Source: Perkinsus chesapeaki (lineage: Eukaryota > Perkinsozoa > Perkinsida > Perkinsidae). From it: a stretch of 57,885 nucleotides of DNA. How positions within the stretch are numbered: the first letter of the stretch is position 1; every line of letters starts with the position of its first letter. Shown here one piece after another: positions 23,824 through 33,148 of this stretch. Position numbers and translations under genes: made by a program. The stretch covers positions 1 through 57,885 of the forward strand of contig JAAPAO010000173.1 in NCBI GenBank assembly GCA_013115145.1. Reading direction: 5' to 3'. The notes under the pieces were generated by a model. That model was not told the origin of the DNA. It searched no databases and was given only the letters and a program-made list of their open reading frames with translations.

Positions 23824-25587
23824 CTAATCTACCGGCAGCCCTCCAACGACTTTGTCTCGCCATGAGCTCTGACTCATATGATACAGTGAAAAATCGATAC
23901 TGGACGGCAAACGAGTTGATCTACCATGGTCGTATCTTAAGAATAGGGGAAGTGACGCATCCATCGATCGCAACGGAAGAATATTTTTATCTGAAAATAC
24001 CGTCTCCTGGAATCGAACTCGCGGCCTTTCGCTTACTCACCTGTGAAGACTTTATGCCAGACGAACTCCGCTATATAACATGGCATATCTCCCACCCCAC
24101 AGTCGGTGCCGTTCCAACCTTCTCGTATCAAATTATTCATATTCTCATAAAATTCTACCGAACGTCTCGCCATAGCATTTCGACTCACCACAAATTGACC
24201 ACAGCAATAGCTGCTCAAAAACTCATCGACTTTCAAACCTTCGCCGAATATCTTTTGATAAGCTTGAGCCAGACAATTCGTTCGCATTTCAAGATACCTT
24301 TCGTGATTAAGGTGGAGGAAGTCGCCACGGAACGTTCCCAACAAGATGCTTTTTGTAACTATATTTAAAAACGGCAACCTGAGGTGCCTCGGTGCATCAT
24401 CATGGAGAAAAACGACCAAATCCGGGAGGTCGGAGCGTGCATTTAGCAGGTAAAAAAGATACGCCGTGCATTCGCCGGTCATGAAGCCGTCAACTTCGTC
24501 TGTTGTATACTTGTTGAAGAAGACCTTTCCAAACGACAACTGATCGGTTAGATCTGCCAGAGAGAAATCCATGGGAAAATTCCCGCCACATTTATCAATA
24601 ATGTGCAAATGCCACGTACTGCCGATGGTTACGTTGCGTAACTGATAAGCTATCTTGAATCCTACCTGCTTCCACCTAAGATACCCACCCACGACAGAGT
24701 GTGATTGCATTTGGCGATCACGAAGTCGACGCGTAGCGCTGGCTGTCTTTCGTTGACGAATCTTTCCCGCTCCGATGAATAGGAAGCCCAGGCCTCAGCG
24801 ACAGGGAACATTGCGTACCTGGGCATAGGATCGAGCTTGACCTATTTCGCATCATGCACACATGGAGCTAAGATTCTCCTCGGAATTCGATCGCCTTCCC
24901 AATTCCTCAACGAATTCTTTAGCCTTGTTGGCATAATACTCCGCTGCAACCTGCCAATCGGGCGGAGCGAAGCGATTCACGTTTTACATTTATTGTTTTC
25001 CCCTCACCAGGCCGTCGGTCCCTAACCTGATTTCCGCCATCATTAACAACGACGTAACCAACAGACCGGGACAAGACAAAAAGGTATCAAACTGATCCTC
25101 TTCAGTAGTACTAAGGAGCCAGAATACCTGACCAAACTGACCCATTTTGCATCTTTCACGCTTCAACCTATGATACGACCTCTTCTATTGGTGGTCTAGC
25201 AAACTGATGCCCTGGTCTCGATGGTCGATAGTAGTCCAAAAGACGTGCCTAAAAATGGTTCTCTTCTTGACCTGACGAGTATCTTGCGCGCTCAAGCTCG
25301 AGATACCCACCTGGAGGTCCCAAGCAAGAACTTCGCTCCGCCGGCAAAGATAACCCTTCTCGTAAAAATCATGAGAGTCGCATATCTCTCCAATTTGCCG
25401 CAGCGTCCAGTAACATCCGACAAAAAATTCCTGAAAAATCACAAATTTTCGGAAAATTTTCGGGAAAAATTACTTTTCTCGCGTGACGCTCGATGAACTC
25501 GTCGGTATACTCCGTCACGAAATCGTCCTCCGGAGCAGATAGTACTATTTTGGAGAAAAGTAGGATAAACGTCGCCCACGGTGGCAT
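23824..25587 (-). CDS. Secreted DUF3431-domain protein, eight exons, 463 residues
   Basis: Exons 25474-25587, 25311-25430, 25177-25248, 25008-25127, 24895-24950, 24685-24818, 24041-24649, 23824-23990; phases agree at every junction. It starts with a signal peptide (MPPWATFILLFSKIVLSAP). The C-terminal half is a DUF3431-type domain: VDFVIAKCNHTLSWV, HIIDKCGGN, VVFLHDDAPRH, and SSYCCGQFVVSRNAM...VEFYENM. DUF3431 proteins are uncharacterised and are often grouped with glycosyltransferase-like secretory proteins. The N-terminal ~170 residues are unassigned. The introns are 43, 62, 49, 57, 76, 35 and 50 nt and carry modules F, C, C, none seen, C, C and H. The 24819-24894 intron uses a GC donor and is the least certain junction. 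Confidence 0.75.
24650..24684 (-). repeat. Module C intron (35 nt)
   Basis: Starts GTATCTTAGGTGGAAGCAGG and ends TCAAGATAG, so the stem-loop is nearly the whole intron. Its removal joins LSWV to AYQLRN within the DUF3431 domain. Confidence 0.8.
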
Positions 25588-26149
25588 TTTAGACTAGTCA
25601 AGAATGCCAGACAGAAATGCTGTCATTTAGCAATCTCGAATCACCTCTCCCGAGAGTCCAAAAAGTCCGCAAGTTGATCAGGCCGTATGCTCGGCGCGCA
25701 ACTCCTATAATATCGACCCCCGCTGAAAAGCAACTAGTATACTGTAGTTCTCTTCTTTTCAGATGACCGCTTCTTCTTTTCAGATGACCGCTTCTTCTTT
25801 TCAGATGGCTGCTGTTTCGTAACTACCCTTCTTGGCTCAGAGCAATATGACTGTTCTGTGAGACTTTCTACTCCCAAAAAAATAACAATCCACTTTTCCT
25901 TCATTGACAGACCGTTCCCATTGACGGCGCTGAGGTATGCTAGAAAAGATGTTACTAAAGTGAGCACGTATTCTCAAAAATATATTGAATGATTTTATTG
26001 ATGTTATTGAGAATGATTTTTGTTCCAGATTCTTAAATAGTCGGTAAAAAGTTCATGTTCCTTTTTAAGGAGGTCGCCGAGGAACGCACTTGTCACACGC
26101 CGCCTTGCCGAACGTTTGGCTTGCTGAGCGAGAGAACGAAAGATTCGAA

Positions 26150-26422
26150 TGACTGGAATAACATTTTAACAGCGTAAGAATAAACAATATAATCGATCGA
26201 CTGGAATAACATTTTAACAGTGTAAGAATAAACAATATAATCGATCGNNNNNNNNNNNNNNNNNNNNNNNNNNNNNNNNNNNNNNNNNNNNNNNNNNNNN
26301 NNNNNNNNNNNNNNNNNNNNNNNNNNNNNNNNNNNNNNNNNNNNNATAATCGATCGACTGGAATAACATTTTAACAGCGTAAGAATAAACAATATAATCG
26401 ATCGACTGGAATAACATTTCAC
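26150..26422. repeat. 48-bp tandem repeat interrupted by an N gap
   Basis: Units of ATCGATCGACTGGAATAACA, TTTTAACAGCGTAAGAATAA, ACAATATA. Two copies precede and about one and a half follow the N run at 26248-26345, so the true copy number is unknown. Confidence 0.9.
26248..26345. other. Assembly gap (98 N)
   Basis: Run of N inside the 48-bp tandem array; probably unresolved repeat copies. Confidence 0.98.
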
Positions 26423-26544
26423 TCTATTTCATTGACCAACTAAAAATAGTTGTCTCCAATGTACCTCAAATTGTTATATACGAAACGAAAACAATGAGCA
26501 ACATTCGATCTGGCCTGTTTCCTAGCAATGAGAACGTAAACGGA

Positions 26545-27211
26545 TCATCCTTGTAGAATCTGACAGGAAAACCTCATTCGCATCTTGCGCGCTTCAACCT
26601 AAGATACCATCCAGCAAACTGATAAGAAACTTTCGTATCTTTCTATCTCATAAAGATATTTTTTCCTCACCTGATAATAAGGGCTCAACTTGAACTGTAG
26701 GGAACGGTACTAGTGACAGCGTTGCGTACCTATGGAAAGGAATCTTTGCGCATGCGTGCAGATTATTTCTTACCAACTAATTTTGCCGTCAGGATGGATA
26801 ACACTAACACCTTGACACTGAGAATCGGAGACGTCAAGAGAGGGAGGACGTCTCCTTGGTGTTCTGCAAAATATCCTCATGTTGAGCGTGCAAGATACAA
26901 AATAGGTCACCTCATCTGCTGGGGTACACCAAGCTTCTTCTCATCGTGAAAAGATGCTGAATTCACTTCCGAGCCAATCGGTCTGAAATTATATGCTCCT
27001 ACTAACTATCCTTAACATTAAAGAAAAGATTCATAAAATAATTAACCTTACGTCGATGTGCTTCGACTCGAGCCCTCAAAATGGTCTAATAAAACCTGTT
27101 AGGAGACAGTATGACACAGAAATCTGCACGCATGCGCAAGGATACCGTTTCGTGAAAGTCTGCCGCCAACGCAGTCGGGGGTTTCTTTTTCTTTTTCGAT
27201 GACGAAGTCAT
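26545..27211 (-). CDS. Unknown 118-residue protein with six introns
   Basis: ATG at 27211. Exons 27146-27211, 27052-27095, 26911-26982, 26774-26863, 26671-26729, 26608-26618, 26545-26559. All six junctions keep frame and end at a TGA, which is strong evidence despite no recognised family. The protein begins MTSSSKKKKKPPTALAADF and contains RTPRRRPPSLDVSDSQC, a basic, possibly disordered chain. Introns are 50, 69, 47, 44, 52 and 48 nt. They carry module D, none seen, C (reverse), D, an E-like stem (ATATCTTT...AAAGATAC) and C (forward). The 11-nt exon 26608-26618 and the last two introns are the least secure part. Confidence 0.65.
26730..26773 (-). repeat. Module D intron (44 nt)
   Basis: Starts GTAAGAAATAATCTGCACGC, continues ATGCGCAAAG, and ends TCCATAG. 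Confidence 0.75.
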
Positions 27212-27866
27212 AATGTACGATTCGATTAATAATAATAAACTTTCGGAAAAATTCAACGAAAATTTCCCATTTCTCAAATAAAGTTTTACTTACCGCTGCG
27301 CACCGCAATGGTATTCGCAGAGACGTAAACGCCGACGGAAAAAGTAGGAAATTTCACCAGATTTTTCACAAATTTTTGCCGAAAATTTCAGAAAAATCTG
27401 GTCGGTTTTTCAGATATTGAATAGGAAAAAGGTACGAAAAGCTAAAAGCAATAAAACAACGAAAGTTAAGAGTAAGAAAAGACGGGAAGTTGGAATTAAT
27501 AAAATGATAAATATAAGAATAAAATATACAATTAAGAATTCTCTGCGCTTTCCCTCAATTAAAAACTGCCTCAACTCAATAATATACGAGATTTAATAAA
27601 AGTAGCATTCAACTTCTTTACGCTATTTGCCGACTATATACGTCAGCAAGAACGAGTTTAGACTAATCACTCGGCACCGGGACATACTCTAATACGGGTT
27701 AAGTTACATCGACAGGAAATAAACATATTACAGTTGTTGGTTATATAGATTATTTCAGATTACTCCACAAAGATTAATTAATTGTGTCGCGCTTGAGCTC
27801 ACAGACGATTGAAAAACCATTATTGGTTTTTGAATTAATCGATTCTTCGATGCTACAACAGACCGT
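27212..27866. other. AT-rich spacer with module F
   Basis: No gene seen. Module F-like runs of AAATTTTTC/GAAAAATT lie at 27355-27415. Confidence 0.4.
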
Positions 27867-28195
27867 TCAATCGCTGGGATTTGCTCGGCAAACACCGAAA
27901 TATGCACAGTAATAGTCGAATTGTGGAAAAGTGAGACGGGGAGCAGCGGAGCGATGCAAAACAAGCAACGGGCTGCTGCAGGGGAAAATCACACCGATTG
28001 TTCGGCGATCGCCAATCACATGTTTAGGTTGAAATTCGGTCACCTGCAAGCAAAAGAACAATGTACGATTGAATACGATAATCACGGATTTGCGCATGCG
28101 TGCAATATGGGGACAGTGCACACAATCGATCTCACTTGCTGTGACAATGAAATGTCATTTTCAAACTTGAATTTACGATCTTCAGCAACATTCAT
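27867..28195 (-). CDS. Hypothetical protein, two decoded exons
   Basis: ATG at 28195 opens a 60-nt exon (MNVAEDRKFKFENDISLSQQ). A GTGAGA intron (28044-28135) holding module D ends TTGCTTGCAG. Exon 2 (from 28043) starts VTEFQPKHVIGDRRT and stays open to 27867. The far end may include further introns; no family recognised. Confidence 0.4.
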
Positions 28196-30226
28196 TTTTC
28201 GGATTCGGAACGCTCAGCATTGGAAAATGCAATCAGGAAAGTGATGCAAGAAAAACAATTTCATCCGACGAATTACCGTCGAAGTCAAAAACCAGGATAA
28301 GATTCGCGATTTAGTAAACCATAAAAAATCAGAGTATTCGCAAGAAGTTCGATTGCGTAAAATCTCCAAAGGACAAAACATTTTCTGTCCAAGCGGAGTA
28401 TAGAAAAAAGGTAATCCGAACTTCCCATTCATTTAGTTACATTAGTAACCAAATATGTATATAAGTTACTACTACATAACTACTGTTACTATTAACTACT
28501 AATACTATAATAACTATCTGACTGACAGTTACAAGTTAATACGTACACATATTAAGTTGTGTTTTTCTACTTGAAAGATTATGTATATTCTTATTCGCAC
28601 TGGAAAAATAAGCTGTTCCTTACCTGTTATGCACACTGGCGACGATAACGACGGACATCAGATTTTACAGAGGACCTAAAAACGTACTCACCGGGGATCG
28701 AACCCACGACCTTTAAAGAGACGGAATTTCTTTATATGGATTTGTACTCAGTATCTAGTCGGAAGCATTATAGTGTCATTAGTCGTGATGATATCGAATC
28801 CCCAAGAGGTTAAATTAAGCTAGGACACCCAAGGTAGCTTCGGAAATATATAGATTTCGTTCGAGACTGTCGAAATCAGACATCCCGAGAAATCTATGAG
28901 TAACAAAAAATATCGATTATAGTGGGGTATCCGGCCTGTCTCATGGCGTAGGCAGAATTCTACCGCGGATCAATCTGATATGACAACTACCTGAACCCGC
29001 CCCAGCGACGCCCCTATACTGGTCGAAGGGGACAGGTTGCACAAAAAGAAGAGAAATTATGACAATCTCGCGACGATATCACAGTAAAATTAGAACGATT
29101 GACCAGCCAACTAGCTCAACAGTGGGAGCCGGCTCGATTGGGAGGAACCAAAAAGTAATCATTTGTATCAAGGCGATTGGGAACCTCTATTTCTCTTCAG
29201 TGATATAAAAATAGGTGGTGGAAAAGGAAAGGATATTGGCAAGCAATTCATCAATCTAACTAGATTCTAAACCGCCCTCTAAACGCGTGCAGATTGTGAC
29301 AGTTCCAGTTTTTGATTCCGGGCGAGCGAGATTTTCAGCAGTCACATGACAGTTTATATCAGTATCGTAAAAAAGTTGTTCTCACAAAATATCAAGCCCT
29401 AGCTCTTTCTCGTCAGTAGTTTATGCTCAAAAGTGTAGAGGTCGTATTATTTTGTGAGGGGGTTTATATCAACAATTTTAGTGTGGAACAATCACTCCAT
29501 TGAAATATATTTATATATTTCAGAGCAACTCAATCATCAAACATGCCTACGCACTGAGTTAGTCCGGCAATAGTGACTTGTGGTATATCCTCTTCATCAG
29601 TAATAATCCTGAGATACTAATCGATCACGTGATCGATTTAGAAATAGTTTACCTGATCTTAACGAATTTGTTTCGACTAGAATGTCGAGGCGGTGTCTTT
29701 CCGGCCACATCGCTATCGGCGACTTTGCGCGGTTTCAAACGGGAAGACTCAGCAAGTAAGGACGACCTGAAAATGTATCTTAGGTTCAAGCTTGCAGTTC
29801 ACATTCGAGCCTGAAGATACTCACTTATCGCTGGCACTTTCAAATTCATGACGGTCGCCGATTTTACGGCAGCAGCCAGCTATCGGCAAACAACACAGAG
29901 GTTTGGGCCTGAAGGAATCTTAGGTTGAACCGTGCAAGATATAAAACATGTCAAAACATGTCAACTTGTGTCGTTCACATTTCGCGAAGCTTCACAGGAA
30001 TCTCAGCTTGAAGCATGCAAGATGCGCCAGATGTTAAAACGACGCCTTTCTCACCTAACCCCGTGCCTGTCGCCTTCGTCTTCAACAACAATCAGTTTTG
30101 GCCCACATCGCGGTCCTACTTCTCCCTGACCACAAAAATCTTTGCAGTGCGAAAAGATACTCCTCACCTTCGTATCTTTTAAATCACTCACTGAGGGTTC
30201 GATAATCGGGGAGAATGCCATCTTAG

Positions 30227-30440
30227 AGAACAAAATCTTCAAAGTGTGGAAAGATAAAAAACAGAGACAAATCTTCACAGTGCCGAAAGATACGAAACAG
30301 TGAAAAATCTTCACAGTGCGGAAGAATACGAAACAGTGAAAAATCTTGACAGTGCAGAAGGATACGAAACAGAGAAAAACCTTCACAGTGCGGAAAGATA
30401 CGAAACAGAGACAAATCTTCACAGTGCGAAAAGATACACT
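30227..30440. repeat. 36-bp tandem array of E-type hairpins
   Basis: About five or six units containing AAATCTTCACAGTGCGGAAA followed by GATACGAAACAG. Each unit folds as ATCTT-cacagtgcg-AAGAT. Because the unit is divisible by three, the minus strand translates as an apparent 12-residue protein repeat; I treat that as an artefact. Confidence 0.85.
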
Positions 30441-31818
30441 TCAAACTCAACTCAGCAACATACTTTAACACACTTCCACGAAATACCTTCATACTTAATG
30501 TCAATGTAAAAAGCGCTCGCCCGATTGATCGATTATTTATTAGTAAAATAAAAAAGGAAATATATAATAATAAAGGCATGCACGTGCGGTAATCCTTTCA
30601 CCCGGGTTCGAATCCCAGCGGCGACATCAATTCAGCGACTTGGACCGTGCAGGGCGATGCATGCCAAAAATTATTATATAAAAACAGCCGATCGATTTAA
30701 TGAAACGGCTAAAAGATATAATTCGCAAATCGATCAAGTGATCGATAAATAGAAGATTAAAATTTACCTGAAAAAATATCTTTTCCCAATTTATCAAGTT
30801 TGGTTTACCTCATGAAGTTGAACGCCTCGGACGGGCGCCGGTAGTGAAAGAATCGACTAAAATCCTGAAGAAGACGGAATCGATCACGCGATCGATTATA
30901 CTTCATACTTGATGATCTGGAATTTTGAGATTTCTAATTAAGCATTCATTCGGCCTTTCGCCAGCGGGGAGATGTGTTACTAGTGCTTTAGCGTCCTCTT
31001 TAAAGGGAGTCCTCCTAATGGCAACTCTACCAGTTCTTCCTCATTGCGACTAGGGATAGATACCTCCGCAAAGATCCCAAGCGCAACGCACTGTGAAGAA
31101 TTATATAACTCTGCACGCATGCGCAATTCAGCGCCTCCCAAATGGCAACTACAGGAGCCCTTTTAGGAAAAACCTGTGAAATTGGATTCTATTTTCTAAT
31201 GAAAGATAAGCTAATCACAGACTTTGCAACTCGCAAATGTCGCAACGACTTCGTATATCAATTACATGCCAGGGGTGTCTTCCCAACACAAAAAATTTGC
31301 ACGCATGCGCATGCGGCACAATTCCAAATATGCGTTTCATTCAGCTGTTCAAAACGCGAGTTCTCGGACATGGCCACTCTGTCGGCGAGCCAATCCCATG
31401 GAAGCTCACCCACGGCGGTCTCAAACTTTTTAAAAAGGACACTAAGTCATCAAATAAGGGGACAGACTACACAATCATCTTGCACGCATGCGCAAGTGCA
31501 ACCTGTTTGAACAGATCAGAAAAATGTTGTGAATTATTTTGCGAGATTTGTCGTTGCAAAATATCTGTGAAAGTTCGACCATTTCTCGCACTGTGAAGAT
31601 TTCCGATCTTACTCGACTCGTCGTTTCTCAGTTGGTGTCCTCGCCGAATTCGATCGATTTCGAATCACCAAAGCAGGCAATCTGAACATCTCCGATCCAC
31701 TAAAAACAGATAAATACAAAAATGCCAAACATGGAACAATTTTACAGCGGAGCGTTGCATTCATCAACAACGATAACGGTCCTTCTGCTTGAAGCGAGAG
31801 ATGCATCCTAAAAGGAAC

Positions 31819-32064
31819 AGTATCTTTACGCACTATAAAGATTTTATTCGGTATCTTTACGCACTATAAAGATTTAATTCGGTATCTTTAAGCACTATAA
31901 AGATTTAATTCGGTATCTTTACGCACTATAAAGATTTTATTCGGTATCTTTACGCACTATAAAGATTTAATTCGGTATCTTTACGCACTATAAAGATTTT
32001 ATTTGGTATCTTTACGCACTATAAAGATCTTATTTGGTATATTTACGCACTATAATGATTTATC
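31819..32064. repeat. 31-bp tandem array of E-type hairpins
   Basis: Eight units of GGTATCTTTACGCACTATAA plus AGATTTAATTC, each with the stem ATCTTT...AAAGAT. Confidence 0.92.
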
Positions 32065-33148
32065 CCACTCACATTCAAAGAAGATCGCCTTCTCATCATT
32101 TTCGTTTTTATTTCCGCGAGGGGCAGAGTCGGCACGAAACTCGATGATGGCATTACAGATGAAAAACAGTTAACCTCAAAAATATCTTAGCGCTCCCTCA
32201 TGAGGCATATCTTAGCTTAAAGCGCGTAAGATACAGAAAATGTCACTCCCTCGCCTACTGTATACACCAGAATTTTCACGACAAAGATAAAAAATGCGAA
32301 AATAAATTTGACACGATACACACAAAACATAGTTCCGTATGTCTCTTTATTTGATGCTCGCATCAACCTAAGATTCTCTCAGAAGTAATGCACTTGATTT
32401 TCTCAGTTAAAGATGTTAAGAAAATTTCTCAACGTCTTTAAAGAAATATGTTTATATGTTTGTATATATAATTCATTTCTTAAAGGAATAATTAAAGTAT
32501 TCTTCCAACAGTGTTGTTCATCCTGCGTCACGAAAAAGGCCACGTGCTCCTAGATTGAAAGATATAATGGAAACCTGACTTCCGAAAGACTATTCCCGAA
32601 CAATTTTTCCCAAATTTTTCCGAAATTTTTCCGAAATTCTTCTGAATAAGTACCCCAGCGCTGTCCCATTCGCACAATATCAAAGCAAAGCAGTCATTAA
32701 ATTATTTCCAAAAATGTTTAAACGAATAAATTGCCCTGAAGTAATATTTCAACAGATTGCCAATTGAAATCTCAACTCAACACATTCGATCATTTTAATA
32801 CTACTAGAGCGCCGACCAGCGAAATGAAAGAATAATAACGTGCACAAACAGTAGGTCGAGCAGTGATATAAACAACGTATCTTTTATCGATCACCTGATC
32901 GATTTGAACCAGCAAAACCAATCAAACCAACTTCATCATCTCTACACAGTCTCCTTATGAATTTAATACTCATCAACTGCACATTCGGGAGTCGGTTCTT
33001 CCCGCCTTTCGATCGGTTTGGTCATTTGGGGCGGAGCGGCTTCGTTGGTGAGAAGCTCGAGATCGAGTGCTCCGTCATGCTTTACAATATGCTCTGAAAG
33101 GCAGTAGCTGACCCATTATGTATCGTGCATGCTTCAACATAAGATATT

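Larger units (their letters stand above)
25588..26544. other. Spacer with an 18-bp triplication and a gapped tandem array
   Basis: At 25750-25805 an 18-bp unit (CTTCTTTTCAGATGACCG) occurs about three times. A minus-strand frame translates it as SEKKKR repeats, but I could not tie it to a gene. The larger array is listed separately. Confidence 0.4.
28196..33148. other. Intron-dense stretch, genes not resolved
   Basis: This 5-kb stretch is full of modules A (29620, 30729, 30879, 32886), B (30512), C (29917, 29997, 32200, 33120), D (31110, 31300, 31480) and H (28690, 30603), so it probably contains one or more spliced genes. Two minus-strand blocks look coding: 31320-31440 (AVGELPWDWLADRVAMSENS) ending in a module D donor, and about 31620-31800 (SEMFRLPALVIRNRS). 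I could not connect them in phase, so no gene is called. Confidence 0.4.

Noticed and set aside
25734-25967. Minus-strand protein tail with SEKKKR repeats
   Set aside because: Could not be joined to any exon; the repeat is an 18-bp DNA triplication.
26093-26422. Open frames crossing the N run
   Set aside because: They translate tandem repeat and gap; not coding.
30051-30422. Apparent 12-residue protein repeat on the minus strand
   Set aside because: It is the translation of a 36-bp non-coding hairpin array; unit length divisible by three explains the open frame.
30598-30640. tRNA gene near a GGGTTCGAATCCC sequence
   Set aside because: Only the T-arm half is present; no D arm or acceptor stem upstream.
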